Shown: piece after piece, positions 38,624 through 48,529 of the stretch
How the letters are laid out: each line of letters starts with the position of its first letter
Numbering within the stretch: position 1 is the stretch's first letter
Source: Marchantia polymorpha subsp. ruderalis
Lineage: Eukaryota > Streptophyta > Marchantiopsida > Marchantiales > Marchantiaceae
Length of the DNA: 64,000 bases
Assembly (NCBI GenBank): GCA_037833965.1
Contig: AP031355.1
Coordinates: 4,923,501-4,987,500 of the forward strand
Direction of reading: 5' to 3'
Position numbers and translations under genes: made by a program
The notes under the pieces: generated by a model
The model's input: only the letters and a program-made list of their open reading frames with translations
Database searches by the model: none
Told to the model about the DNA's origin: nothing

Positions 38624-39566
38624 TGTAATAACCCACTAAAGGCTAAAACTGCAATATAGTGGTAGAAAGGTCGAACCCACAGGGACAGAGGAACACACAG
38701 GGTACAAAGTGTCACGTTTTAACAGACTATTGAGGAGTTTGAATTCTCAGGCAACTGTCACTCCCAGAAATACTGCAAGTGTCCACTCGGAGCGCACTCG
38801 GAGGTCGCACAGTGCAGCGTAACACACACACACACACACCTGAAACTACAGAAACACAACCCAGAGATCCGTTAGGACCTCTACTCAAGATTTCAGGGGG
38901 GGAAAGTCTCTCGCGAGCACACTCGGCGAAGCTGCGGGTAGTGACTTCCAACTCCGGCTTTTACAACACTTCCACTAGCTTGCTGCTAGTGTAGGAACCC
39001 CGGTTTGGACTGCCTACTTCGGATCGAAGTCACTCATACGCGGTGAACAACACTCTCAACTCACAAAACGCGCAGAGAACACAGGTCCGCACTGAAGGAC
39101 TCACTGAGAAACATTCCAGTAACACAACAACAGTCTATTGAAGAGTTTGAATTCTCAGGCACTTGTCATTCCCAGAAATACTACAGGGGTTACCCTCAAG
39201 GCACCTGCTGCAGCGTAACCTGAATTTACAACCAAGGCTTACACGAAGTAGCAAAACTTCACTTTGGCATTCAGGGGAAAAATCCCAAGGAGTACAATCA
39301 GAAAGAAACACTCGAAGGTGTAGGGGCGAAACTATTCAAGTATCTAACTAGTCACTGGCTCTGAGCATCGGCAGTCACCCGCAGGTGCAGATCCGAACTA
39401 CTCAAGTCTCTAACCAATGTACTAGCTCTGAACATTCGGCCGAAGGCCTTCAGCTACAAAATGCGGAACGCTAAGTTGTAACTCCTCGTGCGTGGTGACA
39501 GAACTCAAGGACACAAACACGCAAAGGAAATGGGTTCCTGATCTATACTTCTGATGGGAAAGAACC

Positions 39567-39583
39567 CCAGGCAAAACGCCTGG
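39567..39583 (-). other. Core-promoter hairpin of E2 LTR
   Basis: CCAGGC-GTTTT-GCCTGG on the minus strand, next to the TATA box at 39589-39595. Same form as at 10626-10642. Confidence 0.7.
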
Positions 39584-39588
39584 AACTA

Positions 39589-39595
39589 TTTTATA
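39589..39595 (-). promoter_or_regulatory. E2 LTR TATA box
   Basis: TATAAAA on the minus strand, 36 bp after the end of the 1040-codon U3 ORF. Confidence 0.78.
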
Positions 39596-39631
39596 CCTTC
39601 TAAGTCCTACCTAGCACTACACTGCACTACG

Positions 39632-42600
39632 CTACACGCCTGCACGGAACCACGCTACACTACACTCCGCGGAACCTGTACTACGTCTCCTGCGCGGCCG
39701 ACTGCCGCGCACTAACTCCCTACCCTGCCAATCTTCCGCTCGACTGCGCAGTCCCAAACGCTGCAACGCCGCGGACACCTCCACTTCGAGGGCGGACATG
39801 GTATCCTGTGCCTTCGACAGAAAGGCATCGAGCTTCTTTGCTACCTTCCGCCGACTCCTACTGTCGCCTGACAACAACCCGGCTGCGCGCAATTCAAACT
39901 CACGCAGTGTGAGTTTCTCCTGCGCCTTCACTTCCCAGTGGGCGTAGCCCTTGAGACAGTGGGCGACCCGCCTCGCCGTCTCCACCTTCGTGCGATCCGC
40001 CTCCTTCCTGCGATCCTCTTCAATTGTCACTAATTGCGATTCGGCTTCAGCACGTTGCGCCCTCAATTCGCCACACTCTGACTGTAACCTGCGGATTAAC
40101 TCTTCATCCGCGTGCCGTGCGAGCTGACATTGTTCCAACAACCGCGTCTGTCGCACGAGCTCCTCTGACAAAATCCGATTCTGGGCCTGCTCAGAAATGA
40201 GTGCTTCCTTGACCTTCACCTGCTCCTTGGTGAGCTCGTCCAGTTTCTCATCCTTCATCTTCTCGGAGTGCTTGTAGAATTTCTGATTAAGTTTGTACTG
40301 ACCCCACAAGCATGCATGCTTCTCCTTCAATTCCCTCAACTCCTGGTCCACTCTAGCTAACAGCTTGCTGGTGTGGACTTTAGTGCGAGTCCGCCTGCGC
40401 ACTAACTCGATGTAAGATCCCGGCTGGAGTGGGTCGGCGTATTTATCGACCTTGCGATCCAAGTACCTCAGCAACGGAATCACCTGCTCAGAGAGCGCCG
40501 CCGCCGGCGCTCCAACAATTTCCTCCTCCTCCTCCTCGGTGTCTTCTGCTCCTGACATTTCTTCCGTGGAGCCTCCGTCGTCATCATCCGAGTGGAGAAT
40601 TTCAGTCGCCATTGATTGCGTCGGCGACTGCCCCGAGTGGGGCTGCACGTCATCGACGTGTCCTGCCTGTGAAGGCACGGCTGCAGCCTTGCTGCTCGTC
40701 GCCAAAATGTCTAAGGCGGAAGGCGAATGTACCCGCGCGGCATCCCCGTCTCTCGCTCGTTGGTTGTCTACCGCGTCCTCTCTGCCGCCGTCGCCCGCCG
40801 CCGAAGGCGATCTAGCGGAGGGTGGCTTCGCGGGGTTTGATTGCGCATCGCGCATCGAAATTTCATCCCGCGGACAGTCACTCCGCTCCTCCGTCTGTTG
40901 CTGCTCCCTTGATCGGTCCGTGGGGGCTGTGCCCGGCCCGTGCGCAGGCGCAATTGCCGGCGCCTTGTCCGCCGCAGGCGTAGCGCCGCGGACATCCATC
41001 GCCGAAGGCGACATGGCCGGGGGCCGCTCGCCCGATGTCCCTTGGCCTATAGGCCCTACCGCCGAAGGCGCATCTATCGGCGGACTTCCCGCCGATGGTG
41101 CGGCTTCCGCACGCTCCCTGCTCGTATCTCCTCGGCTCGAAGGCCCTGGCGCCGAAGGCGCAAATTGCGGCGCGTGGTGCGCCGGAGGGTCTGGCCCCGA
41201 GGGCCGGTGTCTCGTAGGCGGTTCTTCCGCCGGCTCCTTCCCCTTCCTACGTTGGAACGGGGGTGATTCTTGCCTGTGCACAGGCGGCACGTGTGGAGGT
41301 GTCCTGTGCACAGGCGACCTGTGCACAGGCGGACTGCTCCTTCCCACGCGTAAGCGTAGATCCACGTCCACTTGTGATTGCCTGTCCGCGGAGGCTCGTC
41401 CGTCCGCGGAGGCTCGTCTGTGCGCAAACGGAACATCTGTCCGCATCGCACGTGGTAACTCCGGAGGCCCTTGGCCCGTAGGCGGCCTTTCTACCGTCGA
41501 GGTTGCAGCGTGGCCCGTCGCTCCTGCGGTCGTCCGCGCTTCCTCATGCTCCTCTGGCGACGCACTTCCTTTCTCCGTCGCAATCGTCGCCGTGTCCGCA
41601 CTGTCGGCTGGTAACACCAGTCTGCGTGCCTTCTGCTTCGGCCGGCTGTATGACTCGCACAGCGGCCGTGGTCGAATGGGAGCAGAGGGTTCTTGATGCT
41701 GCTCCTCTTCAGACTCTTCCCTCCATCGCCGCTTCCGCGGCACTCGTGCTGCAGGAGTGTGTCTCCCTTCGTCCCTCCGCCTGGATGGGGTAGAAGTCGG
41801 TGACTCCTCTGCATCAGTGTCGACCTCATTCTCCCGCACATACTTCCCGGGATGGTCGATGGACAATGGCGGAAAATGTTCAAGCTCCGCCGCTGTCAAA
41901 CAATTCCGCTGTCGATAAAAATTGATGAGGAAAGGAGAAAGATGGTTTAGAGTTCCCCCCTTTTCCTCAAACGCGTGCTGTCGCATCACCCTGTGCAGGA
42001 TGCTCGCCCAGTGAATTGGAGTTCCCTCGATGACGCACTCCACAAAAGAGACCTGCCACAATGTGATGTAGCAGGCGCGGTGCGGCTGCAGTAATTGCAT
42101 CAGCGCCGCGGACAAAGTCCGGCGAAATGGATCCTTGTAATCACGGGTCCTGTACCCATTCTTGGTAGACCTCCCGGTCTTGAACAACTCCACAAATTGC
42201 GCCTCTTCCTGCTTGGTCACCTTGATGCTCTCACTGTCGAAAAGGAGATGCCCTGGCATGCCAGCACATCTTCCCAACGCCTGCGCCCAATCTTGGACTG
42301 TCCACCGATCAACATGCGGACGCAATCCGCGCGAGGATGGTCCCTGTGGCTCTAGCCACTCGCGCACCATATTCGCACAGATGTAGTTCCATCCCCATAG
42401 CAAGAAATCGAGCTTTCTTGCTATTAAGCGCTCCTCGAAAGCGCGCAGCCCGTTCTGTGGTAGGCGAAGTGGCACCATCCGCAATCTGCTCGGTCTCGTC
42501 ATTGCGTTCCTGGGGTTCGCTCGCCCGCTCATTCTACTTCCGCACCGCCCGAGCTTCTTTCTCTCTCGGCAAACTCTAATCGCCCTCAATTCCAAATCAC

Positions 42601-42754
42601 GCGCATTCACTTCTCCCTCAATCAACAAGAAATCTCCTGTGCGGCGTCGTCGAGAATGTTCAGCAGCCAGCAGATGGATGCGCGCAGCGCGCACAAGAGA
42701 TTGGAATCGCGAATTCAAGAATGGGACGTTCTCCGCCGCCCGGTCGAAGGTCAT
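39632..42754 (-). CDS. U3-encoded ORF of subfamily 2 (1040 codons)
   Basis: Looks whole. A subfamily-specific N-terminal extension (about 1-90) is followed by a domain at about 95-320 that is clearly homologous to the subfamily-1 protein: PLRLPQNGLRAFEE, LDFLLWGWNYICANMVREWL, DWAQALGRCAGMPGHLLF, KNGYRTRDYKD and GGTLNHLSPFLINFYRQ. Residues about 320-745 are disordered, rich in Arg, Ala, Pro and Ser, with VHRSP repeats and an acidic end (SDDDDGG...EEEEEE). The C-terminal part has VIPLLRYLDRKVDKYADPLQPGSY, a coiled coil of about 150 residues, ARRVAHCLKGYAHWE, LREFELRAAGLLSGDSRSRRK and a basic tail. No catalytic motif is visible. A nucleic-acid- or gag-binding scaffold is possible but unproven. 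The ends are better conserved between subfamilies than the middle, as expected for a protein under selection. Confidence 0.8.
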   Translation of the reverse strand: MTFDRAAENVPFLNSRFQSLVRAARIHLLAAEHSRRRRTGDFLLIEGEVNARDLELRAIRVCRERKKLGRCGSRMSGRANPRNAMTRPSRLRMVPLRLPQNGLRAFEERLIARKLDFLLWGWNYICANMVREWLEPQGPSSRGLRPHVDRWTVQDWAQALGRCAGMPGHLLFDSESIKVTKQEEAQFVELFKTGRSTKNGYRTRDYKDPFRRTLSAALMQLLQPHRACYITLWQVSFVECVIEGTPIHWASILHRVMRQHAFEEKGGTLNHLSPFLINFYRQRNCLTAAELEHFPPLSIDHPGKYVRENEVDTDAEESPTSTPSRRRDEGRHTPAARVPRKRRWREESEEEQHQEPSAPIRPRPLCESYSRPKQKARRLVLPADSADTATIATEKGSASPEEHEEARTTAGATGHAATSTVERPPTGQGPPELPRAMRTDVPFAHRRASADGRASADRQSQVDVDLRLRVGRSSPPVHRSPVHRTPPHVPPVHRQESPPFQRRKGKEPAEEPPTRHRPSGPDPPAHHAPQFAPSAPGPSSRGDTSRERAEAAPSAGSPPIDAPSAVGPIGQGTSGERPPAMSPSAMDVRGATPAADKAPAIAPAHGPGTAPTDRSREQQQTEERSDCPRDEISMRDAQSNPAKPPSARSPSAAGDGGREDAVDNQRARDGDAARVHSPSALDILATSSKAAAVPSQAGHVDDVQPHSGQSPTQSMATEILHSDDDDGGSTEEMSGAEDTEEEEEEIVGAPAAALSEQVIPLLRYLDRKVDKYADPLQPGSYIELVRRRTRTKVHTSKLLARVDQELRELKEKHACLWGQYKLNQKFYKHSEKMKDEKLDELTKEQVKVKEALISEQAQNRILSEELVRQTRLLEQCQLARHADEELIRRLQSECGELRAQRAEAESQLVTIEEDRRKEADRTKVETARRVAHCLKGYAHWEVKAQEKLTLREFELRAAGLLSGDSRSRRKVAKKLDAFLSKAQDTMSALEVEVSAALQRLGLRSRAEDWQGRELVRGSRPRRRRSTGSAECSVAWFRAGV

Positions 42755-43998
42755 GGTCGGCTCTTGCTCGTGAAGAACGTCTCACTTGATGGCCGCGCCG
42801 GCTGTACGCTGGAACGGTCTTCGCTCTCACGCGCGGCTTCACGCTCCGCCGTCGTCGATTAAACTCTCACGCTCGAATTGGCGGATTTGAACTCCGCGAG
42901 CGTATTACCCCGCGGACATGGGGGCGTAGCGCCGAAGGCGAGTTTTCCGCCTTGCGCGGTACACTTGTTCGTACCGCCCCTCGGCCAATCCCCCTCTGCC
43001 TTGACGCGTGTGTCCGCATGTCGGACAAAAGTTCAACTCCTGCCTGTGCGCAGGCAGGAGCCTCGGCGGATGCTCCGCCGGCACGGAACTTCATCCTCCT
43101 GTGCACAGGTGATCGCATGTGCGCAGGCGAATTCCGTGCGCGGCGTCGCGCTGGCGCGGAAGGCGTTGACCGTGGTCAGCCGTCTCCGTCCAGTCTGTCC
43201 GTTCCTTGTCTCTTCGTCGGCGCATCCGCCGCCGCAACTCCGTCCGTCCAAGAGCGCATCCACCCGTCCCATCCGAATGGTCCGTACCGATTTGATGACT
43301 CTGGCGGCTCTTCCGCCGTACGCGGCGCTGCGCTGGCGCGGAAGGCGCCGTACACTTTCTACCTCACAAGGCGCATTTCTAGGGCCCAAGGCGGATTTTT
43401 CGCCGACGCCGAAGCGCCTGTGCACAGGCGAGCGCCTGTGCGTAGGCGGACTTCGCGCCTTCCCTAACCCTACTTCGCCTGTGCACAGGCGAACGCCTTC
43501 GTCCGCGCATAGGACAAAACTTGATTCCCCCTTCCGCGTAGGCGGAATTCGCGCCGGTGGCGAACTCTTTCCGCCGTAGGCGACCGCCTCCGTTTCTTCC
43601 AATAGTGATAACTCCCTAAGTCCTCATCCGTTCCAAGCGTTCTTAGACTCGTTGGAATCAGTGCGTCGAGCTCTTTCCAACGGGACCCTAACTTGGTCAA
43701 GGCGCCCGAGGGTTGACGTAATTATGGAGGGTTTCCCTACAGCCGCGGACGCAACCTCCGAAGGCGGGTTTTGCGCCTTTCGTCGTAGGGGTCCTAACTG
43801 CAGAGCTCGCAGGGAGGGTGGTGCCTGTCCTTACTGCTGCACCCCAAATCCCAGATTCTACAAGATCCCTCGAGAATCCTTGCGACCTTCCGGATTCACT
43901 CTGTTTTGATGTACCGAAGGCTATTTACAATGCTGCCAGGGTACAGTTTTCCAAAAATGTTTTAATTTCCTCAAAATTGCCAAAAGTGGGGTACCACA

Positions 43999-44475
43999 AT
44001 CCCCCTTCCGCGTAGGCGTAATTCCCGCCGGTGGCGAACTCCTTCCGCCGAAGGCGAACGTCTACGTATCTTCCAATAGGGACAACTCCCTAAGTCCTCA
44101 TCCGTTCCAAGCGTTCTTGGACTCGTTGGAATCAGTGCGTCGAGCTCTTTCCAACGAGTCCCAGACTCGGTCAAGGCGCCCGAGGGTTGACCTAAATATG
44201 AAGGATTTCCCTACCGCCGCGGACGCAACTTCCGAAGGCGGGTTTTGCGCCTTGCGCCGCAGGGATTCCTAACTGCAGAGCTCGCAGGGAGGGTGGTGCC
44301 CATCCTTACTGCTGCACCCCAAATCCTAGATTCTACAAGATCCCTCGAGAATCCCCGCGATCTTCCGGATTCACTCTGTTTTGATGTACCGAAGGCTATT
44401 TACATTGCTGCCAGGGTACAGTTTTTTCCAAAAATGTTTTAATTTCCGCAAAATTACCAAAAGTGGGGTACCACA
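43999..44475 (-). repeat. Tandem duplicate of the first 477 bp of the E2 LTR
   Basis: This block repeats, with moderate divergence, the outer end of the LTR (about 43523-43998) and again ends in TGTGGTACCCCAC (minus strand). It makes E2 start with 477 bp of LTR followed by a full LTR. In sense, the block ends in a purine tract (GGAAGGGGGAT) immediately before the second TGTGG, which looks like a polypurine tract next to an LTR start. Confidence 0.8.
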
Positions 44476-47400
44476 GACGGGCACCACCCTCCCTGCGAGC
44501 TCTGCAGTTAGGATCTCTACGGCGCAAGGCGCAAAACCCGCCTTCGGAGCTACTTCCGCGGCGGTAGGGAAATCCTTCATATTTAGGTCAACCCCCGGAC
44601 GCCTTGACCTAGCTTGGGTCTTGTTGGAAAGAGCTCGACGCACTGATTCCAACGAGCCCAAGAACGCCAACAGCGGATAAGGACTCCGGGAGTTATGAAG
44701 GTTGTAAGATACTGAGCTCTTCGCCTACGCACAGGCGGAGAAGTTTTGTCCTATGCGCGGACGAAGGAAGTTCGCCTGTGGACAGGCGAAATAGGGTTTG
44801 AGGTAGGCGCGAAGTTCGCCTACGCACAGGCGTCCGCCTGTGCACAGGAGCTTTGGCGTGGGCGGGAAATCCGCCTTGGGCCCTAGAAATGCACCTTGTG
44901 AGGTAGAAATTGTACGGCGCCTTCTGCGCCAGCGCAGCGCCGCGGGCGAGCAAGGAGCCGCCAGAATAGTCAAATCCGTACGGACGGGACGGATGGATGC
45001 GCTCTTGGACGGACAAAGTTGCGGCGGCGGAAGCGCCGACGAAGAGACAAGGAACGGACAGTCTGGACGGAGACGGCTGACCGCGGTCAACGCCTTCCGC
45101 GCTAGCGCGTCGCCGCGGACGGAATTCGCCTGCGCACAGGCGAGCGCCTGTGCACAGGAGGATGAAGTTCCGCGCCGGCGGAGAATCCGCCGAGGAGTCT
45201 GCCTGCGCACAGGCGGGAGTTGAACTTTTGTCCGACATGCGGACACATGCGTCGAGGCAGAAGGGGATTGGCTGAGGAGCGGTACGAACGAGTGTACCGC
45301 GCAAGGCGGAAAACTCGCCTTCGGCGCTGCGCACCCATGTCCGCGGTGTAGTACGCTCGCGGAGTTCAAATCCGCCAATTCGAGCGTGAGAGTTTAATCG
45401 GCGACGGCGGAGCGTGAAGCCGCGCGTGAGAGCGGAGACCGTTTCAGCGTAGAGCCGGCGCGGCCATCAATTGAGACGTCCTCCACGAGCAAGAGCCGAC
45501 CATGACCTTCGACCGGGCGGAGGAGAGCGTCCCATTCTTGAATTCGCGATTCCATTCTCTTGTGCGAGCTGCGCGCGTCCATCTGCTGGCTGCTAAGCAT
45601 TCTCGACATAGCCGCACAGAGGATTTCTTGGTGATTGAGGGAGAAGTGAGTGCGCGTGATTTGGAATTGAGGGCGATTAGAGTTTGCCGAGGAAGAAAGG
45701 AGCTCGAGCGGTGCGGAAGTAGAATGAGCAGGCGAGCGAACTCCAGGAACGCAATGACAAGACCGGGCCGATTGCGGATGCTGCCGCTTCGTCTACCACA
45801 GAACGGGCTGCGCGCTTTCGAGGAGCGCTTGAGCAAGAAAGCTCGATTTCTTGCTATGGGGATGGAACTACATCTGTGCGGATATGGTGCGCGAGTGGCT
45901 AGAGCCACAGGAACCACCCTCGCGCGGATTGCGTCCGCATGTTGATCGGTGGACAGTCCAAGATTGGGCGCAGGCTTTGGGAAGATGTGCCGGCATGCCA
46001 GGGCATCTCCAGCAGAAGGCACGCAGACTGGTGTTACCAGCCAACAGTGCGGACACGGCGACGATTGCGACGGAGAAAGGAAGTGCGTCGCCAGAGAAGA
46101 ATGAGGAAGCGCGGACGTCCGTAGGAGCAACGGACCACGCTGCAGCCTCGACGGGCGAGAGGCCGCCTACGGGCCAAGGGCCTCCGGAGTTACCACGTGC
46201 GTTGCGGACAGGTGTTCCGTTTGCGCACAGGCGAGCCTCCGCGGACGGACGAGACTCCGCGGACGGACGATCACAAGCGGACGTAGATCTACGCCTACGC
46301 GTGGGAAGAAGCTGTCCGCCTGCGCACAGGTCGCCTGTGCACAGGTCACCTCCACACGTGCCGCCTGTGCACAGGCAGGAATCACCCCCGTTCCAACGTA
46401 GGAAGGAGAAGGAGCCGGCGGAAGAGCCGCCTACGAGACACCGGCCTTCGGGGCCAGACCCTCCGGCGCACAACGCGCCGCGATTTGCGCCTTCGGCGCC
46501 AGGCCCTTCGAGCCGAGGAGATACGAGCAGGGAGCGTGCGGAGGCCGCACCATCGGCGGGTAATCCGCCGGTAGATGCGCCTTCGGCGGTAGGGCCTCAG
46601 GGCCAAGGGACATCGGGCGAGCGGCCCCCGGCCATGTCACCTTTGGCGATGGACGTCCGCGGCGCTACGCCTGCGGCGGACAAGGCGCCGGCATTTGCGC
46701 CTGCGCACAGGCCAAGCACAGCCCCCGCGGACCGATCAAGGGAGCAGCAACAGGCGGAGGAGCGGAGTGACTGTCCGCGGGAAGAAATTTCGGTGCGCGA
46801 TGCGCAATCAAACCCCGCGCAGCCACCCTCCGCTCGATCGCCTTCGGCGGCGGACGTCGGCGGCAGAGAGGATACGGTAGACAATCAACAAGCGGGCGGC
46901 GGGGATGCAGCACGGGCACATTCGCCTACTGCCTTAGACATTTTGGCGAAGAGCAGCGAGGCTGCAGCCGTGCCTTCGCAGGCAGCACACGTCGACGACG
47001 TGCAGCCCCACTCGGGTCAGTCGCCGACGCAATCAATGGCGACTGAAATTCTCCACTCGGATGATGACGACGGAGGCTCCACCGAAGAAATGTCAGGAGC
47101 AGGGGACACCGAGGAGGAGGAGGAGGAAATTGTTGGAGCGCCGGCGGCGGCGCTCTCTGAGCAGGTGATTCCGTTGCTGAGGTACTTGGATCGCAAAGTC
47201 GATAAATACGCCGACCCACTTCAGCCGGGATCTTACATCGAGTTAGTGCGCAGGCGAACTCGCACTAAAGTCCACACCAGCAAGCTACTAGCTAGAGTGG
47301 ACCAGGAGTTGAGGGAATTGAAGGAGAAGCATGAATGTTTGTGGGGTCAGTATAAACTCAATCAGAAATTCTACAAGTACTCCGAGAAGGTGAGGGATGG

Positions 47401-48443
47401 GAAACTGGAAGAGCTCACCAAGGGGCAGGTGAAGCTCACAGAAGCACTAATTTCTGAGCAGGCCCAGAATCGGATTTTGTCAGAGGAGCTCGTGCGACAG
47501 ACACGGTTGTTAGAACAGTGTCAGCTCGCACGACAGGCGGATGAGGATGTAATCCGCAGGCTACAGTTAGAGTGTGGCGAATTGAGAGCGCAACGTGCTG
47601 AGGCCGAATCGCAATTAGTGGTAATTGAAGAGGTTCGCAGGAAGGAGGCAGATCGCACAAAGGTGGAGACGGCGAGGCGTGTCGCCCACTGTCTCAAGGG
47701 CTACGCCCACTGGGAAGTGGCGGCGCAGGAGAAACTCACACTGCGTGAGTTTGAACTTCGCGCGGCCGGGTTGTTGTCAGGCGACAATTGGAGTCGGCGG
47801 AAGGTAGCAAAGAAGCTCGACGCTTTTCTGTCGAAGGCGCGGGATACCATGTCCGCCCTCGAAGTGGAGGTGTCCGCGGCGTTGCAGCGATTGGGACTGC
47901 GCAGTCGAGCGGAGGACTGGCAGGGTAGGGAGTTAGTGCGCGGCAGTCCGTCGCGCAGGAGACGTAGCACAGGTTCCGCGGAGTGTAGTGTAGCGTGGTT
48001 CCGTGCAGGCGTGTAGCGTAGTGCAGTGTAGTGCTAGTTAGGACTTCGATCCGAAGTAGGCAGTCCAAACCGGGTTTCCTACACTAGCAGCAAGCTAGTG
48101 GAAGCGTTGTAAAAGCCGGAGTTGGGAGCCACTGTCCGCAGCTTCGCTGAGTGTGCTCGCGAGAGACTTCCCCCCTGAAATCTTGAGTAGAGGTCCTAAC
48201 GGATCTCTGGGTTGTGTTTCTGTAGTTTCAGGTGTGTGTGTGTGTTCCGCTGCACTGTGCGACCTCCGAGTGCGCTCCGAGTGGACACTTGCAGTATTTC
48301 TGGGAGTGACAGTCGCCTGAGAATTCAAACTCCTCAATAGTCTATTAAAACGTGACACTTTGTACCCTGTGTGTTCCTCTGTCCCTGTGGGTTCGACCTT
48401 TCTACCACTATATTGCAGTTTAAGCCTTTAGTGGGTTATTACA
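44476..48443 (+). repeat. E3 5' LTR, shortened
   Basis: Plus-strand subfamily-2 LTR ending GGGTTATTACA at 48443. It matches the solo LTR from about its position 175 on but is about 1.4 kb shorter overall, so it is degraded (about three breaks, counting those in its ORF). It contains a remnant of the U3 ORF (45502-48016). The region 44476-45501 is gene-free U3 with many palindromes. Confidence 0.85.
45502..48016 (+). pseudogene. U3 ORF of subfamily 2, broken copy in E3 LTR
   Basis: Recognisable from the start MTFDRAEESVPFLNSRF, the N-terminal domain, the VHRSP-type repeat, the acidic patch, the coiled coil and the basic tail. Shorter than the open copies and broken about twice. Confidence 0.78.
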
Positions 48444-48465
48444 TAAGAAGCCGACAACTTCTTTT

Positions 48466-48483
48466 TGGCGCCGCTGCCGGGGA
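48466..48483 (+). other. E3 primer-binding site
   Basis: TGGCGCCGCTGCCGGGGA, 22 nt after the LTR end, with the same spacer type (TAAGAAGCCGACAAC...) as the other elements. Confidence 0.82.
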
Positions 48484-48529
48484 CAGTTGCGTCAACACCG
48501 GGGTTTTTACGAGCAGCCATGCTCGGTGA

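Larger units (their letters stand above)
38624..43998 (-). repeat. E2 5' LTR (subfamily 2, 5375 bp)
   Basis: Minus strand, TGTGGTACCCCAC at 43998 to GGGTTATTACA at 38624. It holds the open 1040-codon U3 ORF (39632-42754), TATA box (39589-39595), core-promoter hairpin (39567-39583) and R-U5 hairpin (38973-38991). The gene-free U3 part (42755-43998) is dense in short GC palindromes, including CGCCTGTGCACAGGCG at 43415-43430. A CA microsatellite lies at about 38820-38838. Length matches the solo LTR at 53030-58438. Confidence 0.9.

Noticed and set aside
40452-41696. 414-codon open frame antisense to the U3 ORF, with a 415-codon counterpart at 61098-62345
   Set aside because: It lies exactly opposite the GC-rich, low-complexity middle of the U3 ORF, has a Ala/Ser/Gly-rich composition expected from mirror codons, and has no domain. 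Best explained as a shadow.
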